A DNA stretch of 64,000 bases. Source: Crocinitomicaceae bacterium. Lineage in GTDB: Bacteria; Bacteroidota; Bacteroidia; Flavobacteriales_D; Crocinitomicaceae. The notes beneath the pieces are model-generated. The model was not told the origin of the DNA. It did not search any database and saw only the letters and a list, made by a program, of their open reading frames with translations. Every line of letters begins with the position of its first letter. Position 1 is the first letter of the stretch. Position numbers and translations under genes: made by a program. The DNA lies in the NCBI GenBank assembly GCA_021325675.1, contig JAJTCM010000007.1, positions 62,001 through 126,000 on the forward strand. The letters are read 5' to 3'. Below are positions 10,290-20,606 of this stretch, in pieces.

Positions 10290-11258
10290 ATGAATAAATT
10301 AAAATACTTATTTATCGCGGTTTTAGGGCTAAGTATTTCCGGACAACTCTTCGCACAGGATCCTACCTTCACTCAGTTTTATGCCAACCCGCTCTACCTG
10401 AACCCTGCATTTGCCGGGTCTCACGGATGCCCGCGGTTTAACCTGAACTACAGGAACGAGTGGCCGAGCTTATCCAGCAACTATGTTACCTACAGCGCTT
10501 CTTATGACACATACATAAAAGGAATTTCGGGCGGTTTAGGACTCCTTGCAACCCACGACAGACAGGGAAGCGGAACAATAAATACTTCCAACCTGGGCCT
10601 AATTTATTCATTTCACTTAAAATTCAACCGTAAATTCTCTATGCTCTTCGGCGCCAAAGCTGCCTGGACACAGAAATTCCTGGATTGGGACAAGCTGACT
10701 TTCGGTGATATGATCGATCCGCGCAAAGGTTTTATTTACGAAACCAAGGATGTCCGCAATGACGGATCACGCGGATTTTTTGATGCCTCTGCCGGTATGG
10801 TAGGTTTTTCCAAGCGTTTTTTCTTCGGTTTTGCGGCACACCACCTCAACCGTCCCAACGAATCAATGATCGAGCAGGAATCGCCGATGCCAATCCGCTA
10901 CACTTTCCACGCGGGGGCTGATATCGAGATCGGCAAGCGTTCACGCTTTGAAACCAAAACTTCCATTATGCCAAATGTTATTTTCCAATACCAGCGTGGT
11001 TTTATGGAAATGAACATTGGTACATATATCAAACACGGTGCTTTCCAGGCAGGTGTCTGGTTCCGTAACCGCGATGCATTTATTCTTACTATCGGCTTAA
11101 ATACCGGCACAATGCGGATCGGTTACAGCTATGATATTACGGTGTCCAAATTAAATAACGGTGTTTCCGGCGGTTCACATGAAGTATCCCTCGGGCTGAA
11201 CCTCAAATGCCGTGACAAGCAGGTAGCTTTCAAAACCTTATCCTGCCCGTCCTTTTAA
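10290..11258 (+). CDS. PorP/SprF family type IX secretion membrane protein
   Basis: 'AQDPTFTQFYANPLYLNPAFAGSHGCPRFNLNYRNEWP' PorP/SprF N-terminal signature. Confidence 0.92.
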   Translation: MNKLKYLFIAVLGLSISGQLFAQDPTFTQFYANPLYLNPAFAGSHGCPRFNLNYRNEWPSLSSNYVTYSASYDTYIKGISGGLGLLATHDRQGSGTINTSNLGLIYSFHLKFNRKFSMLFGAKAAWTQKFLDWDKLTFGDMIDPRKGFIYETKDVRNDGSRGFFDASAGMVGFSKRFFFGFAAHHLNRPNESMIEQESPMPIRYTFHAGADIEIGKRSRFETKTSIMPNVIFQYQRGFMEMNIGTYIKHGAFQAGVWFRNRDAFILTIGLNTGTMRIGYSYDITVSKLNNGVSGGSHEVSLGLNLKCRDKQVAFKTLSCPSF

Positions 11259-11307
11259 TTTTAATTTAAAAAAAATGTAACTTTTTTAATCATATCCGTT
11301 AAAAGAG

Positions 11308-11315
11308 TAAATTTG
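11308..11315 (+). promoter_or_regulatory. -7 box TAAATTTG upstream of gldJ
   Basis: Match to TAnnTTTG, 11 nt from the ATG. Confidence 0.45.
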
Positions 11316-11326
11316 CAAACGAAAAA

Positions 11327-13381
11327 ATGAAAACACAACACAAACATATGAAAATGCTTCGATTCATTGCAGTTGCGATTTTAGGCTCAGCCCTGATCTC
11401 ATCCTGCTCAAACGAAACATCCTCTTCTACCGGTTGGGACTACAACAACATGAAGCAGGGCGGTTTTCAAAAAATCCCTTTTGTTGACCAGGAAACAGGT
11501 CCGGGGCTTATCCTTGTTGAAGGTGGTACTTTCACTATGGGCCAGGCCGAGCAGGACATCATGTACGACTGGAACAACAGACCGGCACGTGTAACCGTAT
11601 CCTCTTTCTACATGGACCAGACGGAAGTAACTAACTTTCACTGGTTAGAATACCTTTACTGGTTAGGAAGAGCTTACCAGACTTACCCGATGGTTTACCG
11701 CAACGCGCTTCCTGATACGCTTGCATGGAGATCCCCGCTTGGGTTCAATGAGAAATATGTTGATTATTACCTGCGCCACCCGGCATACAGGGATTATCCT
11801 GTTGTTGGTGTTTCCTGGCTCCAGGCATCTGACTACTGTAAGTGGAGAACTGACAGGGTGAATGAATACATCCTCATCCGTGAAGGCGTTTTGCGTTTCG
11901 CACCGGAGCAGGCAAACGAAGAGACATTTAACACTGAATCATATCTTGCTAACCAATACCGTTTGAGCGAAATCGTTCCTGAAGGTGGTATGCAGGATTA
12001 TGACCCATCCAAAGTGAACGGTAAAAAACCGGGACAGCGGATCGTAAGAATGGAGGACGGTCTCCTTCTGCCACGCTACCGCCTCCCAACTGAAGCTGAA
12101 TGGGAATACGCATCATACGGTTTGATCGGTAACCTCGAGCCGCATACAGAAAACGTTTCTGACAGAAGACAATATCCATGGGACGGACACTGGGTTCGTA
12201 ACGAAGACGATCAGTTCAAAGGATCCATCCGTGCCAACTTCGTCAGAGGACGAGGTGACTATATGGGGGTTGCAGGCCAGCTGAATGATAATGCCGACGT
12301 AACTGCTCCTGTTGAGTCTTACTGGCCGAACGATTACGGTTTATACAACATGGCAGGTAACGTTTCCGAATGGGTACTTGACACTTACAGACCGTTATCA
12401 TCCGAAGATTTTGATGAATTCCGTCCGTTCCGCGGTAACGTGTTCACCACTAAACTGCTCGATAACCAGGGTGTGATCTCTACCAAGAACGCACAGGTAC
12501 AATTCGATGTTCACGGGATGAAAGAATACCTGAACGAATTTGAGCGCGTACGCTACCAGCGTGTGTCAGCAAGCAAGCACGACCCGAATGACTCCCTGAT
12601 TTCAGGACTTGAGAAAAACATCGGTTCCCGCAACCCTGTTAAGCTCGGTTATTCACCGGATCCTTACTATGTATCCCACAGCAAGAAGAAAGATACTATT
12701 GAGCTCGGTTTGCTCAGACGTATCAACGATATCCTTGACCAGGCGATCAAGTACAAAAACGAAAAATACGATATCGACGCGAACCAGCTGATCCAGGATC
12801 AAATCTTCGAAGGCTTATTTGTAGATGAAATCCGTACAAGTGCTGACGGTGAGGAATACGCTCACGAAGTTATTACTTTACTGCGCCAGGGCTTCTCCGA
12901 GTTTATCCTGAACACTCCTGGTAAACTGAAGTACCGCAATGTAACCGAGGAAGAAAATATCGGCCGTCTCAACTACCGCCGTGATGACTATGTCGACTAC
13001 CTTGACGGTGATATCGAAAGCTCCATCTACTATGCCAACGATGACCGCAAAAATGCGATCAACCAGGCTAGCAGGGACCCGAACCTGATCATGTACCAAA
13101 GCCAGCACGAGGAATACAACCTGGAAGGTTCCGACCTGAAACCAAGTGACAGAACTTCCTGGCCGACAACCCTGATCTCCGACAAGTCCAAAGTTTACAA
13201 AGGAGGATCCTGGAAAGACCGTGCTTACTGGCTGGTTGGCGCAAACAGAAGATTCCTTGACGAAGACAAATCTATGAGCACACTTGGTTTCCGATGCGCA
13301 ATGGATAGAGTTGGAAGTCCAATGGGACTCAGCGGCAAGAAATCCAAGAGAGTTCAGAAAAAAGAACAAAAAAGAAGATAA
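11327..13381 (+). CDS. gldJ: Gliding motility / T9SS lipoprotein GldJ (SUMF1-like domain)
   Basis: Lipobox 'LISSCS'; 'ILVEGGTFTMGQAEQD...VSSFYMDQTEVTN...YRLPTEAEWEYAS' formylglycine-generating-enzyme-like fold; neighbourhood with porU and murF. Confidence 0.92.
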   Translation: MKTQHKHMKMLRFIAVAILGSALISSCSNETSSSTGWDYNNMKQGGFQKIPFVDQETGPGLILVEGGTFTMGQAEQDIMYDWNNRPARVTVSSFYMDQTEVTNFHWLEYLYWLGRAYQTYPMVYRNALPDTLAWRSPLGFNEKYVDYYLRHPAYRDYPVVGVSWLQASDYCKWRTDRVNEYILIREGVLRFAPEQANEETFNTESYLANQYRLSEIVPEGGMQDYDPSKVNGKKPGQRIVRMEDGLLLPRYRLPTEAEWEYASYGLIGNLEPHTENVSDRRQYPWDGHWVRNEDDQFKGSIRANFVRGRGDYMGVAGQLNDNADVTAPVESYWPNDYGLYNMAGNVSEWVLDTYRPLSSEDFDEFRPFRGNVFTTKLLDNQGVISTKNAQVQFDVHGMKEYLNEFERVRYQRVSASKHDPNDSLISGLEKNIGSRNPVKLGYSPDPYYVSHSKKKDTIELGLLRRINDILDQAIKYKNEKYDIDANQLIQDQIFEGLFVDEIRTSADGEEYAHEVITLLRQGFSEFILNTPGKLKYRNVTEEENIGRLNYRRDDYVDYLDGDIESSIYYANDDRKNAINQASRDPNLIMYQSQHEEYNLEGSDLKPSDRTSWPTTLISDKSKVYKGGSWKDRAYWLVGANRRFLDEDKSMSTLGFRCAMDRVGSPMGLSGKKSKRVQKKEQKRR

Positions 13382-13396
13382 TATTTAAATACTTCC

Positions 13397-13430
13397 AAAA
13401 ACCCATTCGTCTTCAGGCGGATGGGTTTTT
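13397..13430 (+). terminator. Rho-independent terminator downstream of gldJ
   Basis: Inverted repeat aaaaacccat / atgggttttt with T-tract, immediately after gldJ and before murF. Confidence 0.75.
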
Positions 13431-13439
13431 TATTTCATT

Positions 13440-14732
13440 ATGAAACAGCTTTTTGACTTATTTTACCAAAGTACGGGAGTTTGTACAGATACCCGTAAAA
13501 TCCAGCCTGACTGCCTTTTCATCTGTCTTTCAGGAGCAAACTTCAACGGGAACACCTTTGCTTCCCAAGCCCTTGAGCTCGGCGCGAAATATGTTATTTC
13601 AGACGATGCAGCTTTTTGTACAGATGAGCGTATACACCTGGTGGACGACACGCTTATTTACCTGCAGCAGCTTGCACTCCAGCACCGGAACAAATTTGAC
13701 ATTCCTGTCATAGGGATTACCGGCAGCAACGGCAAAACCAGCTCGAAAGAACTGATCCGGGAAGTGCTTTCACAAAAATATACGGTGCTGGCAACGGAGG
13801 GAAACCTCAACAACCACATTGGAGTTCCACTCACCCTGCTTCAGTTGAACAAGCAGCATGAAATCGCTATCATTGAAATGGGAGCGAATAAATTCAAAGA
13901 CATTGAAGAACTGTGCGAGATCGCCGAACCCAATTATGGTATTATTACAAATATCGGGAAAGCGCACCTGCAAGGCTTCCTGAATTTTGAAGGTGTCCTG
14001 AAAACCAAAAAAGAACTATATACTTCTGTCAGTAAAAACGGGGGCACTTTGTTTTACAACAACGACGATGAAACGCTGAAAAACAATTTACCGGCCGGAA
14101 CAAAAATATTCAGCTTCGGCACGCAAGGAAATACGGATGTAAGCGGTGAACTGTGCTCTCTCACGCCTTACGTCAACATGAAATGGCGGACAGCGACTTA
14201 CGAATCGGGAGAAATTGAAACCTCCATGATTGGCAAATATAACTTTTACAATTTCCTGGCAGCGATTTCTTTTGGAGTATATTTCAAAGTCGAAAACGAG
14301 CTCATCAGCAAGGCTATCAGCAGCTATCAGCCGGCCAATAACCGTTCGCAGGTTCAAAAAACAGAACGGAACACACTGATCCTGGACGCTTACAACGCCA
14401 ACCCGACAAGCATGCGATCAGCCCTCGAAAGCTTTGCCCTGATTGAAAACAACAGGAAGCTGGCGATCCTCGGTGATATGTTTGAGCTGGGAAATGAATC
14501 TTCAGCGGAGCACAAAAACATTATTTCCATGCTGGATGAGCTTGGCCTGTCAAGCTTTTTAGTAGGCGACCGCTTTTATGAGCACAAGAACGGGGCAGGC
14601 GAAAAACTGGCTTTCTTCCGGAACAAAGACGAAATGAAGCAATTCCTGGACAGCGAAAGCCCGCAGGGAAGCTTAATTTTACTCAAAGGTTCCCGTGGAA
14701 TAGGCCTCGAAGACCTTGTTGAAAAACTTTAG
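13440..14732 (+). CDS. murF: UDP-N-acetylmuramoyl-tripeptide--D-alanyl-D-alanine ligase
   Basis: 'VIGITGSNGKTSSKELI' and 'DAYNANPTSMRSALESF' Mur ligase motifs. Confidence 0.95.
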   Translation: MKQLFDLFYQSTGVCTDTRKIQPDCLFICLSGANFNGNTFASQALELGAKYVISDDAAFCTDERIHLVDDTLIYLQQLALQHRNKFDIPVIGITGSNGKTSSKELIREVLSQKYTVLATEGNLNNHIGVPLTLLQLNKQHEIAIIEMGANKFKDIEELCEIAEPNYGIITNIGKAHLQGFLNFEGVLKTKKELYTSVSKNGGTLFYNNDDETLKNNLPAGTKIFSFGTQGNTDVSGELCSLTPYVNMKWRTATYESGEIETSMIGKYNFYNFLAAISFGVYFKVENELISKAISSYQPANNRSQVQKTERNTLILDAYNANPTSMRSALESFALIENNRKLAILGDMFELGNESSAEHKNIISMLDELGLSSFLVGDRFYEHKNGAGEKLAFFRNKDEMKQFLDSESPQGSLILLKGSRGIGLEDLVEKL

Positions 14733-14794
14733 GTAAATTTTGTACGTATGTTCATTCAAATCAATTAATTTTACGCTTTTAAACCAAATTTTCA

Positions 14795-16777
14795 ATGTCG
14801 TCAGGTCACAGTTCACACCATAAGGTAACCTTAGCCGGAATCATCATTACAATAGGTATTGTTTTCGGGGATATCGGTACTTCCCCGCTGTATGTATTCC
14901 AGGCTATCACGCACCAGGGAAAAAACATTTCTCCCGACCTGATCCTCGGAGGCTTGTCCTGTGTGATCTGGACACTCATCCTGCTGGCAACGATCAAGTA
15001 TATTTACTTTGCGCTCAATGCTGATAACCGTGGTGAGGGTGGTATTTTCGCCCTGTTCGCCTTACTAAAAGCCAAGAAGGTCAAGTGGATCATCATTCCG
15101 GCGCTGATCGGCTGTGCTACGCTGATGGCGGACGGTTTTATCACCCCGGCAATTTCCATTTCCTCGGCTGTGGAAGGGATTGAGAACATCAACTCAGACT
15201 TCCCTACCCTGCCCGTCGTCTGCTGCATTATCTTCATTTTATTCGTCGTCCAGCAATTCGGAACCGCAGTTATCGGAAAGGCTTTCGGGCCAATTATGAT
15301 CCTCTGGTTTGGTTTCCTGGCTTACCTCGGTTTCATGAACCTGCAGCACAACCCGGAAGTCCTGAAAGCTTTTAACCCGTATTACGCCTATAACCTGATT
15401 GTAAACGTAGAAGGCGGTTTCTGGGTACTGGGAGCTGTTTTCCTCTGTACAACGGGAGCTGAAGCCCTCTATTCCGATCTCGGCCACTGCGGCAAGAACA
15501 ATATCCGGATTTCATGGGCCTTTATGTCGAGCATTCTCGTGCTGAACTACCTGGGACAAGCTGCTTTGTGCCTTTCTCCGGGCTTTCGCCTGGAAGAAGA
15601 TCAGACTGTTTTCTACAAAATGGTTACAACCGTTTCTTCCGACTTGCTTCCCTGGGCCATTGGAATTGCCACAGCTGCTGCCATTATTGCTTCCCAGGCT
15701 TTGATCACAGGTGTATTCACCCTAATGAACGAAGCGATCAAACTAAAGCTCTGGACGAACCTCAAGGTAAAATATCCGTCCGACCACCAGGGACAAATTT
15801 ATATCCCGTTTATCAACTGGTTCCTGATGTGCGGCTGTTTCCTCGTAATTGCCGTTTTCCAGCGCTCAACCAAAATGGAAGCCACTTACGGACTCGCTAT
15901 TACGATTGACATGGTAATGACATCGATCCTGATGCTCATGCTCCTGATGATGAAACATCCTAAGGCCAAAGTATTTTATATCCTGATCTTTACTTTATTT
16001 TTCGCTATTGAAGGCAGCTTCCTCTTTTCTAATCTCGGAAAAATCGTTGACGGCGCCTGGTTTACGCTCATTCTGGCAATCGGTTTCTTTGTGATGCTGT
16101 TTTTCTTTTACAAAGCCCGCCAGCTGCGTAAGAGCATCACTGAATATGTTCCGATGGAAAAAGTTATTCCTTTGCTCAACAAAGTGCGCGCTGACGAAGC
16201 GATTGCCTATGAAGCGACAAACCTTGTTTTCCCGACACGCAGTGATTCACCGAAGAAACTGGACGCCACGATCTTTTATTCGCTTTTCCGCAAAAAACCG
16301 CGTAAATCCAAAATTTACTGGTTCCTGCATATTGATATCAAACCGGAGCCCTGGGGCGTGAATTACTCTGTCAACGAAATCATCGATAAGCATTGCTATT
16401 TTGTTTCCCTGCAACTGGGCTTCAAGGAAGAACACCGCATTGAGTACATGCTTTACAAAATTCAGAAGCACATGGTGGAAAAAGGTGAGATCACGAACGA
16501 AAGCGTGTTTGATTGCGTGAAAAATGAGTTCTCCCGCCCGGATTTCAAGTTCATCATGCTCAACTCCCGTGTTGCAACTGATAACAAGCTGACGGCTTTC
16601 CAGATTATGAGTATCAAAGTGTACCGTTTCATCAAATCCATTGGTTTAACGCCGGCAGAAGATTTCGGGCTTGACAAAACAAATGTTGTGGTGGAATATG
16701 TACCAATTAACATCACGAAGCGTTTCAATAAAAAGATGGTTGAGGATTACGAAGATTACTCTTTGCCGAAATGTTGA
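14795..16777 (+). CDS. kup: KUP family potassium transporter
   Basis: 'GIVFGDIGTSPLYVFQAI' and 12-TM KUP architecture. Confidence 0.95.
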   Translation: MSSGHSSHHKVTLAGIIITIGIVFGDIGTSPLYVFQAITHQGKNISPDLILGGLSCVIWTLILLATIKYIYFALNADNRGEGGIFALFALLKAKKVKWIIIPALIGCATLMADGFITPAISISSAVEGIENINSDFPTLPVVCCIIFILFVVQQFGTAVIGKAFGPIMILWFGFLAYLGFMNLQHNPEVLKAFNPYYAYNLIVNVEGGFWVLGAVFLCTTGAEALYSDLGHCGKNNIRISWAFMSSILVLNYLGQAALCLSPGFRLEEDQTVFYKMVTTVSSDLLPWAIGIATAAAIIASQALITGVFTLMNEAIKLKLWTNLKVKYPSDHQGQIYIPFINWFLMCGCFLVIAVFQRSTKMEATYGLAITIDMVMTSILMLMLLMMKHPKAKVFYILIFTLFFAIEGSFLFSNLGKIVDGAWFTLILAIGFFVMLFFFYKARQLRKSITEYVPMEKVIPLLNKVRADEAIAYEATNLVFPTRSDSPKKLDATIFYSLFRKKPRKSKIYWFLHIDIKPEPWGVNYSVNEIIDKHCYFVSLQLGFKEEHRIEYMLYKIQKHMVEKGEITNESVFDCVKNEFSRPDFKFIMLNSRVATDNKLTAFQIMSIKVYRFIKSIGLTPAEDFGLDKTNVVVEYVPINITKRFNKKMVEDYEDYSLPKC

Positions 16778-16817
16778 TTTTTGGAACAAAATTCGCTTGT
16801 TGATCATAAAAGCTCCT

Positions 16818-17678
16818 ATGAAAAGCTGTTTTATTCTTGTATTCACCTTGTTTTCCTTCATCCTGGCGGCACAGGCCAATTTTAAGGGGGTATGGCAGGG
16901 AATCATCCTGAAAGACGGTTTCAAGGAAAAAGAATCAGCTATTTTTTATGTGAACTTTTTACCGGACGGCACAACGCTTACCGGAAAAACACGCGAGGAA
17001 GTTTACACCACAGATCTTTACGCCATTCAGAAAATTAAGGGTACGATCAAAAACAATACGGTTGAATTTAAACAGTTTGTGGTCGAAGCTAAAAAAACCA
17101 GCTCGAAAATTACGTGGTGCTCTGCCGATTTCACAGGCGAATACAATGATTCCACCGGCTACCTGAAGGGTACATTTAAAAGCTCCACCTGCAAACGCTA
17201 TTCCGGCACTTTTATCCTTTACCGGTCGAAAGCGCCCTTTTCAGAAACTGAAACACCGGCCTTAGGCCACAGCTGGAGGGATGAGTTCCTGCTTGATCTC
17301 AAATACAAACGCAATGCCCCTGAAATCCGCGACAAGGAACGGGCGAGCTTTAAGTTTCAGCCAATTTATTTTGACCACGATCAAACAGAGATTAAAGCCG
17401 AGTTTCAGCCTTACCTCATCGAAATGATCCGCGTTGTGAACGGCCACTCGGATTTGCGGATCCAGGTAACAGGGCACACGGATGCTGTTGGCTCCGATCT
17501 GTACAACCAGGATTTATCACGCCGCCGGGCAGAATCGATCAAGAAATTTTTCAAGGATAACGGCTTTGAGATCAAAAAGCTCGTCATCGATTTCAAGGGC
17601 GAAAGCGAACCGATCGACAATAATAATACCGAAGAAGGAAAGCAGCGCAACCGCAGGGTGGATTTTAAATTTATTTAA
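16818..17678 (+). CDS. OmpA family protein
   Basis: Start corrected to MKSCFILVFTLFS (signal peptide); C-terminal 'IQVTGHTDAVGSDLYNQDLSRRRAESIKKF' OmpA-C. Confidence 0.85.
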   Translation: MKSCFILVFTLFSFILAAQANFKGVWQGIILKDGFKEKESAIFYVNFLPDGTTLTGKTREEVYTTDLYAIQKIKGTIKNNTVEFKQFVVEAKKTSSKITWCSADFTGEYNDSTGYLKGTFKSSTCKRYSGTFILYRSKAPFSETETPALGHSWRDEFLLDLKYKRNAPEIRDKERASFKFQPIYFDHDQTEIKAEFQPYLIEMIRVVNGHSDLRIQVTGHTDAVGSDLYNQDLSRRRAESIKKFFKDNGFEIKKLVIDFKGESEPIDNNNTEEGKQRNRRVDFKFI

Positions 17679-17760
17679 TGGATAAATATGCTAATCGATT
17701 AATGTATTAGATAGATACAACCGATCAGCTCATTAGCATATTCAATTTAGCACATTAAAA

Positions 17761-17787
17761 AAACCGTCCCAAAACATGAAACGGTTT
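17761..17787. terminator. Probable bidirectional terminator hairpin between convergent genes
   Basis: aaaccgt (17761-17767) / acggttt (17781-17787) followed by T-rich tract, between convergent CDSs. Confidence 0.5.
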
Positions 17788-17847
17788 CCGTATTTTTAGT
17801 GATATTACGCTATCATTAGCCTATTAACACATTAAATTATCAGCACA

Positions 17848-18828
17848 TTAATTTCTGTACAAAGTCGATTTAACCGCATCGATCAAACGCTTCACATTTG
17901 GCAAAGCTTCATCGATCAACGTTGGTGAAAATGCGAACGGCGTATCAGTTTGAGTAACGCGTTTTACCGGGGCATCGAGGTAATCGAAAGCATAATTCTG
18001 CAAATGGTAAGCAATTTCGGAAGAAATGGAAGCCAGCGGCCAGGATTCTTCTAAAACTACACAGCGATTTGTTTTCTTAACGGATTCAACAACAGCGCCG
18101 TAATCAATCGGGCGAATGGTGCGTAAATCGATAATTTCGATGGAAATCCCTTCTTTTTCGAGTTGTTCCGCAGCTTCGTAAGCCACTTTGAGGATTTTCC
18201 CGAAGGAAACAACTGTTACGTCAGTTCCCTTGCGTTTTACGTCAGCAACACCGATCGGGATAATGTATTCCCCTTCCGGAATTTCGCCTTTGTCCCCGTA
18301 CATTTTTTCGGATTCCAGGAAAACAACAGGGTCATTGTCACGAATAGCAGCTTTCAGCAAACCTTTCGCGTCGTATGGGTTAGATGGTGTAATAACTTTT
18401 AACCCCGGAACGTGGGCGTAAAATGCTTCGAAGCTCTGAGAATGCGTTGCAGCAAGCTGGCCTGCTGTTCCGTTACCTCCGCGGAAAACGATCGGGCAAT
18501 GATACTGACCACCGGACATTTGCAGCATTTTCGCAGCACTGTTGATGATCTGGTCAGCTGCTAAAATCGCGAAATTCCAGGTCATGAACTCAACAATCGG
18601 GCGAAGACCGTTCATCGAAGCCCCAACAGCGATCCCGGCGAAGCCCAGCTCAGCGATTGGCGTATCGATCACACGCTTCGGACCAAACTCGTCCAGCATT
18701 CCCTGGGAAACTTTGTAAGCACCATTGTATTCGGCTACTTCCTCTCCCATCAGGAACACGCTCTGGTCGCGGCGCATTTCCTCTGACATTGCTTCTCTTA
18801 ACGCTTCTCTAAACTGTACTGTCTTCAT
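17848..18828 (-). CDS. Pyruvate dehydrogenase E1 component subunit beta
   Basis: 'MKTVQFREALREAMSEEMRRDQSVFLMGEEVAEYNGAYKVSQGM'; upstream ORF extension judged non-coding. Confidence 0.93.
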   Translation of the reverse strand: MKTVQFREALREAMSEEMRRDQSVFLMGEEVAEYNGAYKVSQGMLDEFGPKRVIDTPIAELGFAGIAVGASMNGLRPIVEFMTWNFAILAADQIINSAAKMLQMSGGQYHCPIVFRGGNGTAGQLAATHSQSFEAFYAHVPGLKVITPSNPYDAKGLLKAAIRDNDPVVFLESEKMYGDKGEIPEGEYIIPIGVADVKRKGTDVTVVSFGKILKVAYEAAEQLEKEGISIEIIDLRTIRPIDYGAVVESVKKTNRCVVLEESWPLASISSEIAYHLQNYAFDYLDAPVKRVTQTDTPFAFSPTLIDEALPNVKRLIDAVKSTLYRN

Positions 18829-18940
18829 ATCATTCACATTAACCCATAAGGGACGCCAAAAATAAGAAATTTTGACATAAAAACATAACGAAAGTGATAA
18901 AATGAAGAATGGAAAATTGAGAATTGAGAATTTGGCTGTT

Positions 18941-19609
18941 TTATTCGACAGTAATAAGAAGATCACTGGCAAAAATTGCCGCAGGAGAGATTACTGTTTC
19001 CTCAACCGGGATTTTTTCGCCATAACGCTCTTTTACAATGCGCTGCACCACCGGGTGTGACAAATCAAAATCCCCGAGATGCTGCAATTGACCGACTTCC
19101 AAACCACAAGCCCGCTTGTAAAGCTTCCAAACGAATTCGGAGCAATAAATCCGGTCATCACTCCACTCAAAGGTCATATCGTAGTTTTTGCCCAGCATTC
19201 CTTTTATCAGGCCTTTCATTTCTTTTACGGAAGCATCAGTGAGGTACTTATCCGCTTCTTTGAGCCGTTTTACAACGTATTTCTTCTCATCACCATAAGT
19301 TACCCATTCTTCCAAAGGCGTTCTTTTAACAGGCTGAACCGCTTCATACACGTAGTATCTGCCGTTTTCAATAAACACCATCCCGCAGTGTGAATAAGGA
19401 GATTTTGTAGCCAATTGAATGGCCAGGCTTTGCCCCGATTTAGAGCTCTGAAAAACAATATCGCCATTCCGCAGCTGAGCCGACGAGTCCGCCGGGGCAA
19501 GTGTCGATTTTACTTTTAGAAGATTGACCGTTTTCGCGTTACCGGCAACTATAAAGCCGCAAAAAAACAAAATAATCAGCAGGATGAGATATACCGTATT
19601 TTTTTTCAT
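18941..19609 (-). CDS. YiiX/YebB-like permuted NlpC/P60 family cysteine hydrolase
   Basis: 'LRNGDIVFQSSKSGQSLAIQLATKSPYSHCGMVF...RIYCSEFVWKLY'. Confidence 0.8.
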   Translation of the reverse strand: MKKNTVYLILLIILFFCGFIVAGNAKTVNLLKVKSTLAPADSSAQLRNGDIVFQSSKSGQSLAIQLATKSPYSHCGMVFIENGRYYVYEAVQPVKRTPLEEWVTYGDEKKYVVKRLKEADKYLTDASVKEMKGLIKGMLGKNYDMTFEWSDDRIYCSEFVWKLYKRACGLEVGQLQHLGDFDLSHPVVQRIVKERYGEKIPVEETVISPAAIFASDLLITVE

Positions 19610-19834
19610 ATCATGAGCAGTACAAGAATTATACCGAAGGAAACTTCTTCGCTGAAACTACGAAATTTGAAATGTAAAATTGAGAATGGATTGTCAGATA
19701 ACCGGATTATTAGATGATTGGACGCTTTCTCAAAAAAAGAACCACATCAGTTCCGCCACGACGGATTAATTCATTGGCACATTTTCCTACATAAAATAAA
19801 GCTCCGCGTCACCTGAAATGTAAAAATTAATTCC

Positions 19835-19842
19835 TACTTTTG
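19835..19842 (+). promoter_or_regulatory. -7 box TACTTTTG upstream of etfB
   Basis: Match to TAnnTTTG, 23 nt from the proposed ATG at 19866. Confidence 0.5.
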
Positions 19843-19865
19843 CGGTGTTTTTTAAGAATAAGATA

Positions 19866-20606
19866 ATGAAAATACTTGTTTGTATTAGTAAATCCCCGGA
19901 CACTACGTCAAAAATTGCGTTTACGGACGGCAATACCAAATTTGATGAGAACGGTGTTCAATATATCGTAAACCCTTACGATGAGTGGTACGCCCTCGTA
20001 AGAGCGCTTGAAATCAAGGAAGCTCAGGGTGGCAATGTTACCATCATCACTGTTGGAAACGCGGCTGATGAAGCTGTGATCCGTAAGGCTTTGGCGATTG
20101 GCGCTGACGATGCTGTACGTATCGATGCTGATCCGACGGATGCTTATTTCACGGCTTTCCAGATTGCGGAATACGCAAAAAATAACCAGTTCGACCTCGT
20201 TCTGACAGGTAAGGAAACCATTAACTACAACGGTTCACAAGTAGGTGGAATGATCGCTGAAGCAATGGACATCCCTTTTATTTCCCTGGCTACGAAACTC
20301 GACATCAACGGTTCTACGCTGAAGCTTGAGCAGGAAATCCTCGGAGGAATCCAGGTTGTTGAAGTGAACGCACCGGCTGTAGTAAGCTGCGCAAAAGGAA
20401 TGGCTGAACAGCGAATCCCGAATATGCGCGGAATCATGGCTGCCCGTACAAAGCCTTTGCAAGTAGTTGCACCGGTTGCCTGCGACGTTATGACGGCTTA
20501 CACTTCGTACTCCCTTCCGGAAGCGAAAAAAGCATGCCGCATGATCGATCCGAACAACATGGACGAGTTGGTGAATTTATTACACACAGAAGCGAAAGTT
20601 ATTTAA
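19866..20606 (+). CDS. etfB: Electron transfer flavoprotein subunit beta
   Basis: 'MKILVCISKSPDTTSKIAF...VQYIVNPYDEWYALVRALEIKE'; GTG extension at 19845 rejected. Confidence 0.93.
   Translation: MKILVCISKSPDTTSKIAFTDGNTKFDENGVQYIVNPYDEWYALVRALEIKEAQGGNVTIITVGNAADEAVIRKALAIGADDAVRIDADPTDAYFTAFQIAEYAKNNQFDLVLTGKETINYNGSQVGGMIAEAMDIPFISLATKLDINGSTLKLEQEILGGIQVVEVNAPAVVSCAKGMAEQRIPNMRGIMAARTKPLQVVAPVACDVMTAYTSYSLPEAKKACRMIDPNNMDELVNLLHTEAKVI

Noticed and set aside
16671-16817. Extended start of the OmpA-like protein inside kup
   Set aside because: Would overlap kup by ~100 nt; a proper signal peptide begins at 16818.
17761-17787. Riboswitch or attenuator
   Set aside because: Simple hairpin plus T-tract between convergent genes fits a terminator better.
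18829-18972. 48-aa N-terminal extension of PDH E1-beta
   Set aside because: Hydrophobic, compositionally odd, includes an intergenic word repeat; MKTVQFREAL is the natural start.
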